Assembly (NCBI GenBank): GCA_016463385.1
Contig: JAEMRL010000181.1
Coordinates: 1-5,659, forward strand
Length of the DNA stretch: 5,659 nucleotides
From: Thermoleophilia bacterium
GTDB taxonomy: Bacteria > Actinomycetota > Thermoleophilia > Miltoncostaeales > Miltoncostaeaceae
Reading direction: 5' to 3'
Shown here: positions 1 through 4,567 of the stretch, in pieces
Position numbering within the stretch: the stretch's first letter is position 1
How the letters are laid out: the number at the start of each line of letters is the position of its first letter
Notes under the pieces: generated by a model
What the model was told of the DNA's origin: nothing
Database searches by the model: none
The model's input: the letters and a program-made list of their open reading frames with translations, nothing else
Position numbers and translations under genes: made by a program

Positions 1-112
1 GCGCGGCCGCGACGGTGCTCTTGCCGACCCCGCCCTTGCCGAGCACGAAGCGCAGGCGCCGCTGCGAGAGGGGCGGGCCCGGGGGGCCCGCGGTGGTCCG
101 CCCGGCCGTCAG
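1..112 (-). CDS. ArsA/Get3-type P-loop ATPase, N-terminus only (cut by window edge)
   Basis: Only the first 37 codons are visible; the gene continues beyond base 1. The end of the visible part reads RLRFVLGKGGVGKSTVAAA, a beta strand followed by a deviant Walker A motif with the signature lysine (K26) as well as the usual P-loop lysine (K31). This is the hallmark of the SIMIBI ATPases ArsA/Get3, ParA and MinD, and the wording fits the ArsA type best. Family members act as soluble dimers that hydrolyse ATP to handle membrane-protein clients or metalloid anions; the client here is unknown. The start is uncertain. The frame has an upstream stop near 163 and no ATG or GTG before the P-loop except a GTG at 46 that would cut the first beta strand. 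I therefore chose CTG at 112, 4 bases after the stop of the upstream gene, which implies translational coupling. The first 17 residues are Pro/Gly/Thr-rich and probably disordered. A ParA-like protein is the main alternative. Confidence 0.75.
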   Translation of the reverse strand, partial: MTAGRTTAGPPGPPLSQRRLRFVLGKGGVGKSTVAAA

Positions 113-116
113 GGGG

Positions 117-329
117 TCACGCGGGGCCGGCGTCGCCGGGCGCGAGCCGGCGGCGGATGATCAGCAGTATGTCCTCGCCGAGCCCGGCGTCCTCGGCCAC
201 GGCGAGGGCCTCCTGGAAGCGGGCCCGCGCCCTCTCGGCGCTCGCCGGGTCGTCGCGGTTCTTCAGCGTGTTGTCGCCCGACAGCAGCAGTCGCCGGACC
301 TTCGCGCGCGCCTCGTCGTCATCGCCCAT
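117..329 (-). CDS. Small helical protein (70 aa) upstream of the ArsA-type ATPase
   Basis: I do not recognise a family. The 70-residue product is charged and almost wholly helical. Residues 3-16 look like one helix (DDDEARAKVRRLLL), residues 28-48 form a second with a TPR-like pattern (SAERARARFQEALAVAEDAG), and residues 51-62 form a third (GEDILLIIRRRL). There is no signal peptide, membrane segment or cysteine. A one-and-a-half TPR-like helical hairpin suggests a protein-binding role, but this is inference. I chose the ATG at 329 over the ATG at 359 because GGAGGT lies 8 bases ahead of 329, and because the likely promoter (-10 at 363-368) would start RNA near 356, downstream of the 359 ATG. 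Its stop is 4 bases before the likely start of the ATPase gene, so the two are probably co-translated and may work together. Confidence 0.75.
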   Translation of the reverse strand: MGDDDEARAKVRRLLLSGDNTLKNRDDPASAERARARFQEALAVAEDAGLGEDILLIIRRRLAPGDAGPA

Positions 330-337
330 GTCCCCGT

Positions 338-343
338 ACCTCC
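338..343 (-). promoter_or_regulatory. Shine-Dalgarno GGAGGT for the 70-aa protein
   Basis: On the minus strand GGAGGT is followed by an 8-base spacer and then ATG at 329. It is a full-strength ribosome binding site and decides the start of the small gene in favour of 329 rather than the in-frame ATG at 359. Confidence 0.75.
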
Positions 344-362
344 GACCGTCGCCGGTCATCTG

Positions 363-368
363 AGACTA
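363..368 (-). promoter_or_regulatory. Candidate -10 box TAGTCT for the small gene and ATPase
   Basis: TAGTCT (TAnnnT type) lies in the 53-base gap between the PhzF gene and the small gene. Transcription would begin near 356, leaving a leader of roughly 27 bases that contains the GGAGGT site. No good -35 box is visible. This suggests the small gene and ATPase have a promoter of their own and are not only read through from phzF. It rests on one hexamer and position. Confidence 0.4.
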
Positions 369-382
369 CCCGCCGGCCCGGA

Positions 383-1243
383 TCACGGATCCAGCGTGTG
401 GCCCTCGAAGAGCGGCACCACGCGCCCGCCCACGCGCACCCGCGACGGCACGCCACCGGCCGAGCGCACGCGCACGGCGACCTCGCCGCCGCGGCCGCCT
501 CCGGCGCCCTGGGTCACCACCAGCTCCAGATCGTCGCCCGACGACATCCCGTGCGCCGCGAGGCACGCGCCGAGCGCGCCCGCGGCCGATCCCGTGACCG
601 GATCCTCGGGCACGCCGAGCAGCGGGGCGAAGTGGCGCACGCGTGCGAGCAGGCGGTCGTCGCGGCTGCCGGTGATGGCGTAGACGCTGACCCCCACCCA
701 GCCGTCGCGCTCGCCGAGCGCCCGGAGCGCGTCGTGGTCGGGCCGCGCCGTCTCCAGCGAGTCGAGGTCGGCCGGCAGCATCAGCTGGGGGACCCCGGTG
801 CTCCAGATCCGCGCCGCGGGGGCGCCGTCGGCCAGGCGCACGCCCGCGGCCCGGGCGGCCTCCTCCGCGTCGACCTCCGCGCCCGCCTCCGGGGGCGCCT
901 GGTCCATCGTGGCCACGCTTCCGCGCACGCGCACCGCCAGCGCCCCCGCGTCGGTCTCCAGCACCGCGTGCTCGCCGATCTGCCCCGCGGCGCGCAGCAC
1001 CCATGCGGTCCCGATGACCGGGTGGCCCGCCATCGGCAGCTCGCGCACCGGGGTGAAGATCCTCACCCGGTGGTCGCCGCCCTCGCGGGCGTCGAGGACG
1101 AAGGTGGTCTCCGAGATGCCGAGCTCGGCGGCGAAGGCCTGCATGCGGGCGGCCGTCCATGTGCCGGCGTCGAGCACCACCGCCAGCGGGTTGCCGGTCA
1201 TCGCCTCGGCGGCGAACACGTCCACCCAGGCCAGCCGGCTCAT
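383..1243 (-). CDS. PhzF-family isomerase/epimerase
   Basis: This is a 286-residue cytosolic PhzF-fold protein of full family length (two pseudo-symmetric hotdog-like halves with the active site between them). The N-terminus MSRLAWVDVFAAEAMTGNPL is the typical opening. Residues known to be important in Pseudomonas PhzF are all present: the catalytic glutamate E45 in SETTF, H74 in the AGHP motif, and D214 and S219 in EDPVTGSA. PhzF isomerises trans-2,3-dihydro-3-hydroxyanthranilate in phenazine synthesis. Most PhzF homologues, however, lie outside phenazine clusters and have unknown substrates, and no other phenazine gene is present here, so I give no symbol. The start is the ATG whose first bases overlap the upstream stop as ATGA; GGAGG lies 4 bases ahead. 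The overlap indicates translational coupling to the DUF6687-like gene. The family assignment is secure; the substrate is not. Confidence 0.93.
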   Translation of the reverse strand: MSRLAWVDVFAAEAMTGNPLAVVLDAGTWTAARMQAFAAELGISETTFVLDAREGGDHRVRIFTPVRELPMAGHPVIGTAWVLRAAGQIGEHAVLETDAGALAVRVRGSVATMDQAPPEAGAEVDAEEAARAAGVRLADGAPAARIWSTGVPQLMLPADLDSLETARPDHDALRALGERDGWVGVSVYAITGSRDDRLLARVRHFAPLLGVPEDPVTGSAAGALGACLAAHGMSSGDDLELVVTQGAGGGRGGEVAVRVRSAGGVPSRVRVGGRVVPLFEGHTLDP

Positions 1244-2250
1244 GAGGCCTCCAGGAACGCGATCAGGTCGGCCACCAGGCGCTCCGCCGGGATCGACGAC
1301 GGTGCCGGCCCGGGGGCGCCGGCGGCGCCCCCGGCGAGGTAGAGCCGCGGCATGATCACCTGGACGCCCTCGAACAGCCAGCGCCCCGGCCGCGTCTCCC
1401 GGCGCTGGAGGTCCTCCGCCAGGGGCGTCAGATCGACGCGGGGCGGGAGGTCGCGCGAGACGTACTCGATCCAGGTCTCGTAGCGGTGCGCGAGAACGAG
1501 CGTCCCGTCGGGGATCACGGTCAGGACACGGGTGCGCCGCGTGCGCGGGTACACCGCCATCGGGTGCAGCGGCCGGGGCGTCCCCAGGATCGCCAGGTCG
1601 GCCGCGGGTTCGTCCTCGATCGTCGCTCCGCCGGTGTCGAGCAGGGCGATGTCGGCCTCCACCCGCTCCCATTCGTCCCTCCAGAGGAACCGGTACCGCT
1701 CGGGGTCGGCCAGCAGGCCCCCGGTGCGCGGGAGGATGGCGCGGTAGAGCAGGCCGGCGGGGTCGCGGCCGCCTGCGCGCGCGAGCGCGCGGCCGACCTC
1801 GGGGAACGGCGTCGTCGCCCGCTCGGCCATCGCCATCGCCGCGATGGCGACACGCGGGGCCCAGGGATCGGTCCAGGTCGAGAAGTCGCCCGCCTCGGAG
1901 GCGGCGATCGCCAGCGCGCGCGCCGGCGATCCCTTGGCCGGCTGCTCCAGCAGCATCCAGATGCCGAAGAGCCCGTCCTCGTCGTAGTGGTCGTTGGTCA
2001 CGGCCCACACCGCATCTCCGGACGCCCCGGCGTCGAGGTAGCGGTCGACGATCAGGGCGCTCGTGTCGTCGCGCAGTCCGGCGGGCGTCCCGCCGCCCGG
2101 CCGGTGCGACAGGGAGAGCGCGGTCCCCGGCAGCGGCACGCCGTCCACCACGAAGTGGGGCGCGCCGCGGAGATCCTCCAGCGGCACGAACTCCGCCCCC
2201 TCCGCGACCCGAGGGAGGCTCCAGGAGTCGATCTGACCGGTCGGGACCAT
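1240..2250 (-). CDS. DUF6687-like protein (336 aa), function unknown
   Basis: The layout resembles the actinobacterial DUF6687 family as I remember it: FVPLEDL (21-27), HFVVDG (32-37), LSHRPGG (47-53), RDDTSALIVDRYLD (60-73), then TNDHYDEDG (85-93) and GDFSTW (121-126). No biochemical role for the family is known to me. The His/Asp cluster NDHYDEDGL resembles motif I of DHH-type phosphoesterases (D-x-D-G in a short loop after a beta strand), so a metal-dependent hydrolase is conceivable, but this is a guess from one motif. There is no signal peptide or membrane segment. The chosen ATG at 2250 has no Shine-Dalgarno and sits 10 bases after a TATCGT hexamer, so the transcript would be nearly leaderless. 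The first ~19 residues precede the conserved part, and a shorter start (for example GTG at codon 22) cannot be excluded. It is the first gene of the operon with phzF (4-base overlap). Confidence 0.8.
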   Translation of the reverse strand: MVPTGQIDSWSLPRVAEGAEFVPLEDLRGAPHFVVDGVPLPGTALSLSHRPGGGTPAGLRDDTSALIVDRYLDAGASGDAVWAVTNDHYDEDGLFGIWMLLEQPAKGSPARALAIAASEAGDFSTWTDPWAPRVAIAAMAMAERATTPFPEVGRALARAGGRDPAGLLYRAILPRTGGLLADPERYRFLWRDEWERVEADIALLDTGGATIEDEPAADLAILGTPRPLHPMAVYPRTRRTRVLTVIPDGTLVLAHRYETWIEYVSRDLPPRVDLTPLAEDLQRRETRPGRWLFEGVQVIMPRLYLAGGAAGAPGPAPSSIPAERLVADLIAFLEAS

Positions 2251-2260
2251 CCGGGTCCCA

Positions 2261-2266
2261 ACGATA
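2261..2266 (-). promoter_or_regulatory. Candidate -10 box TATCGT for the DUF6687-phzF operon
   Basis: TATCGT (TAnnnT) on the minus strand lies 10 bases ahead of the ATG at 2250, which would give a leader of only about 4 bases. No clear -35 is seen. It lies in the 38-bp divergent gap and partly overlaps one copy of the CGATACTC repeat. Confidence 0.4.
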
Positions 2267-2283
2267 CTCCGGGTGCGATACTC
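2262..2283 (+). repeat. Two direct copies of CGATACTC in the divergent promoter
   Basis: CGATACTC occurs at 2262-2269 and again at 2276-2283, 14 bases apart start to start. The second copy contains the plus-strand -10 box; the first overlaps the minus-strand -10 candidate. It may be coincidence of two promoter elements or a binding site for a regulator acting on both directions. Confidence 0.5.
2274..2282 (+). promoter_or_regulatory. Extended -10 promoter (TGC-GATACT), leaderless start at 2289
   Basis: TGC (2274-2276) followed directly by GATACT (2277-2282) forms an extended -10 element. Transcription 7 bases after the hexamer begins exactly at the GTG start codon at 2289, so the mRNA would be leaderless. 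No -35 is evident, which is acceptable for an extended -10. Confidence 0.6.
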
Positions 2284-2288
2284 GTCGT

Positions 2289-2621
2289 GTGGACTTCATC
2301 GTGGACAACGCGGTCGGCCTCTCGGCCATCGCCCTCGGGGTGCTGGTGCTCGCCGGGCTGGCGATCGCCGGCATCGCCGGTCTGCGCCTCTGGCGGGCCG
2401 TCCGCTCCGCCCAGCGGCGCGCGACCGCCGCCGCCGCCGAGCTCGCGGCGGAGACCGACCGCCTGAGCGCCTCGCTGGCCCATCTTCCCGAGCGCCAGGC
2501 CGAGCTGCAGGCGTCCATCACGGCGTTGCAGCGGCGGGCCGCCGCTGCCGCCCTGCTCGCGCGCAGCGCGTCGGAGGCTCTCGCCGTGCTGCGGGCGCCC
2601 CTGCGCTACCTGGGCAGGTGA
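2289..2621 (+). CDS. Small membrane-anchored helical protein (110 aa)
   Basis: I do not recognise a family. Residues ~8-35 (AVGLSAIALGVLVLAGLAIA and onward) form one hydrophobic transmembrane helix, followed by Arg-rich RLWRAVRSAQRRA, which by the positive-inside rule places the rest in the cytoplasm. Residues ~40-95 are Ala/Leu/Glu/Arg-rich, with no helix breaker except one proline near residue 67, and are likely a coiled coil. The overall plan (short N-terminal anchor plus cytoplasmic coiled coil) resembles small cell-envelope or scaffold proteins. The GTG start follows the -10 box by exactly the leaderless distance. The stop TGA overlaps the GTG start of the phosphatase gene (GTGA), so the two are translationally coupled; a role as a membrane tether or partner of the phosphatase is possible but inferred from position only. 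Confidence 0.75.
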   Translation: MDFIVDNAVGLSAIALGVLVLAGLAIAGIAGLRLWRAVRSAQRRATAAAAELAAETDRLSASLAHLPERQAELQASITALQRRAAAAALLARSASEALAVLRAPLRYLGR

Positions 2622-3556
2622 GCCGGCCCGTTCCGCGGATCGCGGTGGTCGACCTCGGCTCGAATTCGGTCCGGCTCTTCCTCTGCGACGGCGTCGATCC
2701 CGCGGGGCCGCGCGGCGAGCGGCGCAGTACGGTCACGGCGCTCCGCCGCGGCGCGGCCGCCGACGGATCGCTGGCCGAGGATGCGCTGGACCGTCTCGAC
2801 GCCTGCCTGGCGGACTACGCCGGGCCGACCGCCCGCTTCGGCCCCGACCGTGTGATCGCCGTCGGCACCAGCGCGATCCGCGACGCCCCGAACCGCGACC
2901 GCGTGGCGCGCATCCTGGAGGCGCGCCTCGGCGCGGAGCTGACCGTGCTGGGCGGAGAGGAGGAGGCGCTCTGCTCGTTCGCGGGCGCGCGCCTCGGCGC
3001 GGGCGGCTCCGGCGAGATCATGGTGATCGACATCGGCGGCGCCAGCACCGAGCTCGTGCGCGGAGGGGCCGGTGGGCCGGAGGGGGCGGTGAGCCTGCAG
3101 CTCGGCGCCGTCCGTCAGACCGAGCGCCACATCGCCTCCGATCCGCCCGCGCCGGCAGAGCTGGCCGCGCTGCGGGAGGAGGCGGGCGCCCTCGTCCGCG
3201 GCGCCCTCGATGAGATCGGCGGGCCCGCGCCCGCCGTGGGGGTGGCCGGGACGATCACCACGCTGGCCGCCATCGACCTCGGCGCGTACGACCCCCGGCG
3301 GGTGGACGGCCATCGCCTTCCTCTGGAGGTGATCCGGCGGATCACGGGCGCCCTCGCGGGGGTGTCCACCGAGGTCCGCGCCGCCACCCCCGGCCTCGAG
3401 CCGGCGCGCGCCGGGGTGATCGTGGCGGGAGCCGTCATCGCTACGGCGGTGCTTGAGGAGGCCGGCCTCGACGCGATGACCGTGAGCGAGAGGGACCTGC
3501 TCGACGGGGTCGTCCTCCACGCCCTCGACCCCTCGAACGGCCTGTTCCGCTCGTGA
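2618..3556 (+). CDS. ppx: Ppx/GppA-family phosphatase (exopolyphosphatase / pppGpp phosphohydrolase)
   Basis: This 312-residue protein has the ASKHA (actin-like) fold of the Ppx/GppA family, which removes terminal phosphate from polyphosphate or converts pppGpp to ppGpp. Motifs in order: phosphate-1 loop VVDLGSNSVRLF (10-21), AVGTSAIRDAPNR (81-93), the catalytic-glutamate segment LGGEEEAL (111-118, E115 probably matching E121 of E. coli Ppx), phosphate-2 loop MVIDIGGASTELV (135-147), LQLGAVRQTERH (160-171), and the adenosine-type GVAGTITTLAAI motif (208-219). The C-terminal TVSERDLLDGVVL is also typical. It has only the two actin-like domains and lacks the C-terminal HD-like domains of E. coli Ppx, as in the short mycobacterial Ppx proteins. 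The start is GTG at 2618, overlapping the previous stop by 4 bases; the open frame continues upstream to 2273, but that part overlaps another gene and is not family-like. Family certain; substrate preference cannot be told from sequence. Confidence 0.95.
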   Translation: MSRPVPRIAVVDLGSNSVRLFLCDGVDPAGPRGERRSTVTALRRGAAADGSLAEDALDRLDACLADYAGPTARFGPDRVIAVGTSAIRDAPNRDRVARILEARLGAELTVLGGEEEALCSFAGARLGAGGSGEIMVIDIGGASTELVRGGAGGPEGAVSLQLGAVRQTERHIASDPPAPAELAALREEAGALVRGALDEIGGPAPAVGVAGTITTLAAIDLGAYDPRRVDGHRLPLEVIRRITGALAGVSTEVRAATPGLEPARAGVIVAGAVIATAVLEEAGLDAMTVSERDLLDGVVLHALDPSNGLFRS

Positions 3557-3567
3557 CGATCGTTCCT

Positions 3568-3573
3568 TAGACT
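3568..3573 (+). promoter_or_regulatory. -10 box TAGACT, leaderless start at 3580
   Basis: TAGACT lies 12 bases after the ppx stop, with exactly 6 bases between it and the ATG at 3580, so transcription would begin at the A of the start codon. No convincing -35. It may also serve the tRNA-Leu gene downstream, since I find no separate promoter in the 15 bases between the small gene and the tRNA. Confidence 0.55.
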
Positions 3574-3579
3574 TCCGGC

Positions 3580-3807
3580 ATGAGCACGACGCAGTCCGGT
3601 TCGCCGTCCGGGGCCGTCCCCGATGGAGGGGACGTCATGGGCGGCCGCCGAACGATCCAGGCGACGGGCGCGAACATGCGCCACTTCCGCCACGCCGAGA
3701 TCCTCGACCGGTGGCCGATTCTCCCCGAGGGCTGGGCGAGGGCGATCGAGAGCAACCGCCTCGCGTCGGTCGACCGCACCCCCGGGGCTGCCAGCTTCGG
3801 GCGCTGA
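3580..3807 (+). CDS. Hypothetical small protein (75 aa)
   Basis: I do not recognise a family. Residues 1-20 are Ser/Gly/Pro-rich and probably disordered. Residues 21-60 are more ordered and basic (GGRRTIQATGANMRHFRHAE, then ILDRWPILPEGWARAIESNR), with two tryptophans, several histidines and no cysteine, signal peptide or membrane segment. Codon choice has the GC-rich third position of its neighbours. Support for a real gene comes from that codon use and from the -10 box placed exactly for a leaderless ATG. There is no Shine-Dalgarno. An alternative start is the internal ATG at 3637 (residue 20), which would drop the disordered head. It lies between ppx and tRNA-Leu(UAA) on the same strand and may share a transcript with the tRNA. 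Moderate confidence that it is translated. Confidence 0.6.
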   Translation: MSTTQSGSPSGAVPDGGDVMGGRRTIQATGANMRHFRHAEILDRWPILPEGWARAIESNRLASVDRTPGAASFGR

Positions 3808-3822
3808 GCGCTCCTCACCCCG

Positions 3823-3904
3823 GCCGGAGTGGCGGAACTGGCAGACGCAGGGGACTTAAAATCCTCCGCCTTCGGGCGTCCGGGTTCGATTCCCGGCTCC
3901 GGCA
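3823..3904 (+). tRNA. tRNA-Leu (anticodon UAA)
   Basis: A complete class II tRNA of 82 bases can be folded by eye. The acceptor stem is GCCGGAG (3823-3829) with CTCCGGC (3897-3903) and discriminator A at 3904. The anticodon stem is 3850-3854 with 3862-3866, and the loop CTTAAAA (3855-3861) gives anticodon UAA at 3857-3859. A long variable arm CGCC-TTCG-GGCG (3867-3878 region) marks a leucine tRNA, and the T arm is CCGGG-TTCGATT-CCCGG (3880-3896). The 3' CCA is not encoded. It reads UUA (and UUG by wobble), so it is the counterpart of Streptomyces bldA. No TTA codon is used in any gene called in this window. Confidence 0.95.
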
Positions 3905-3906
3905 TA

Positions 3907-3926
3907 CCGGGCGCCACGGCGCCCGG
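3907..3926 (+). terminator. Hairpin after tRNA-Leu, probable terminator without U-tract
   Basis: CCGGGCGC (3907-3914) pairs perfectly with GCGCCCGG (3919-3926) around a CACG loop, starting three bases after the tRNA. There is no T-run after it, only C-rich sequence, as is common for terminators in high-GC actinobacteria. It could also help define the tRNA 3' end for processing. Confidence 0.55.
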
Positions 3927-3928
3927 GT

Positions 3929-3944
3929 CCCCCGTCCGAGGGGG
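3929..3944 (+). other. Second short GC hairpin (CCCCC / GGGGG)
   Basis: CCCCC (3929-3933) can pair with GGGGG (3940-3944) around a six-base loop, two bases after the previous hairpin. It could strengthen termination. The stem is only 5 bp, so this is weak. The rest of the non-coding stretch to 4060 holds the ohrR control region and nothing else I can identify. Confidence 0.3.
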
Positions 3945-4012
3945 GCATGAGGTGGCGATCCGGACGGGCCGCGCGACGGGACGACACGCTTCTGGAAATC
4001 TTGAGGTCCCCT

Positions 4013-4037
4013 CCCGACCGATGGGATTGCGGTCGGG
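4013..4037 (+). promoter_or_regulatory. Perfect 8-bp inverted repeat upstream of ohrR, candidate OhrR operator
   Basis: CCCGACCG (4013-4020) and CGGTCGGG (4030-4037) are exact reverse complements separated by 9 bases. The repeat ends 11 bases before the -10 box of the OhrR gene and covers the -35 position (TTGCGG at 4027-4032). Repressors of the MarR/OhrR family bind palindromes over their own promoters, so this is the obvious candidate for autorepression. The sequence does not match the AT-rich Bacillus OhrR box, as would be expected in a high-GC genome. Confidence 0.55.
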
Positions 4038-4054
4038 CCGTCCGCCGTCAGACT
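4027..4054 (+). promoter_or_regulatory. ohrR promoter, leaderless start at 4061
   Basis: A weak -35 (TTGCGG, 4027-4032) is followed after 16 bases by the -10 hexamer CAGACT (4049-4054). Six bases later comes the GTG at 4061, so transcription would start at the initiation codon. This agrees with the lack of any Shine-Dalgarno and supports 4061 as the start. Confidence 0.5.
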
Positions 4055-4060
4055 GCCCCG

Positions 4061-4504
4061 GTGCAGGAAATCGACAAGATCGGCCTCGGTCTCGACGAGC
4101 AGCTCTGCTTCGCCCTCTACGCGGCGTCGCGCGCGGTGACCGCCGCGTACCGGCCGCTGCTGGCGGAGGTCGACCTCACGTTCCCCCAGTACCTGGTGAT
4201 GCTGACCCTCTGGGAGGAGGAGCCGGTTCGGGTGGGCGACATCGGCGAGCGCCTGCACCTCGACTCGGGCACCGTCTCGCCGCTGCTCAAGCGACTGGAG
4301 GCTCTCGGGCTGATCGACCGCCGCCGGCGCTCCGACGACGAGCGGTCGGTCGAGATCACCCTCACCGCCGCGGGGCGCGATCTCCGGGCCTCGGTCGAAC
4401 GCATGCCCCGGGTGGTCGCGAGCGCGACCGGCCTGGATCCGGAGGGGTTCGCCGACCTGCGCACCCGGCTCCGGACCCTCGCGGAGCATCTTCGGCGGAC
4501 GTAG
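4061..4504 (+). CDS. ohrR: OhrR-type MarR-family repressor, organic hydroperoxide sensor
   Basis: This is a 147-residue winged-helix repressor. The N-terminal helix LDEQLCFALYAASRAVTAAY (11-30) carries the reactive cysteine C16, aligning with C15 of B. subtilis OhrR; Y30 aligns with Y29. LTFPQYLVMLTLWE (39-52), the DNA-recognition segment LDSGTVSPLLKRLEALGLI (67-85) and the wing RRRRSDDERSVEITLT (87-102) all follow the family closely. C16 is the only cysteine, so it is a one-Cys sensor, in which oxidation by organic peroxide (and mixed disulfide with a small thiol) releases DNA. F41 stands where B. subtilis has Y40, one of the two tyrosines that hydrogen-bond the cysteine. The frame is open back to an ATG at 3947, but that extension is not family-like. 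The usual partner, the peroxiredoxin gene ohr, is not in the window; TetR follows 67 bases later. Confidence 0.92.
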   Translation: MQEIDKIGLGLDEQLCFALYAASRAVTAAYRPLLAEVDLTFPQYLVMLTLWEEEPVRVGDIGERLHLDSGTVSPLLKRLEALGLIDRRRRSDDERSVEITLTAAGRDLRASVERMPRVVASATGLDPEGFADLRTRLRTLAEHLRRT

Positions 4505-4526
4505 GTTGCGCGTGATTCGGTTGCGC
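4504..4526 (+). repeat. Direct repeat GGTTGCGC x2 upstream of the TetR gene
   Basis: GGTTGCGC occurs at 4504-4511 and 4519-4526, 15 bases apart start to start. The second copy also begins a small inverted repeat GTTG-CGCC-CAAC (4520-4531). Position just upstream of the candidate -10 box suggests a regulator site, but eight-base repeats can arise by chance. Confidence 0.35.
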
Positions 4527-4535
4527 CCAACGGGG

Positions 4536-4541
4536 TAGGCT
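4536..4541 (+). promoter_or_regulatory. Candidate -10 box TAGGCT for the TetR gene
   Basis: TAGGCT (TAnnnT) predicts an RNA start near 4548 and a leader of about 24 bases. The hexamer is flanked by GGGG (4532-4535) and CCCC (4542-4545), so it lies at the centre of a small inverted repeat. No good -35 is seen. Confidence 0.4.
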
Positions 4542-4567
4542 CCCCTCCGTTCGTCGACGAGGAGGGG
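4542..4567 (+). promoter_or_regulatory. Palindromic element covering the TetR gene leader and ribosome binding site
   Basis: CCCCTCC (4542-4548) is the exact reverse complement of GGAGGGG (4561-4567), and the space between contains the perfect palindrome TCGTCGACGA (4551-4560). As DNA this is a good candidate operator for TetR autorepression, lying just after the -10 box. As RNA, if transcription enters from ohrR, the right arm overlaps the Shine-Dalgarno AGGAGG (4560-4565, 6 bases before GTG 4572) and would hide it. Confidence 0.5.

Noticed and set aside
383..1243. Phenazine biosynthesis cluster
   Set aside because: No phzA/B, phzD, phzE or phzG relatives nearby; isolated PhzF-family genes are widespread.
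366..1342. Long open frames on both strands antisense to or overlapping phzF (about 264 and 314 codons)
   Set aside because: Compositions dominated by Arg, Gly, Ala and His with no motifs; typical shadows of a high-GC gene.
1244..2521. Long minus-strand open frame (712 codons in all) that runs on upstream of the PhzF start
   Set aside because: Only the part from 1243 down is PhzF. The upstream part is Arg/Pro/Ala-rich shadow coding in the wrong frame of the DUF6687-like gene and beyond it.
2273..2617. N-terminal extension of the Ppx frame from an ATG at 2273
   Set aside because: It overlaps the 110-aa gene in another frame, is Arg/Gly-rich and lies before the normal family start; the GTGA overlap start at 2618 is better.
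3885..3904. 3' end of tRNA-Leu as a phage or island attachment site
   Set aside because: No integrase gene and no second copy of the tRNA 3' end in the window; flanking genes look chromosomal.
3947..4060. N-terminal extension of OhrR from an ATG at 3947
   Set aside because: The 38 extra residues are not family-like, they cross the inverted repeat and promoter, and start 4061 fits the OhrR length and leaderless promoter.
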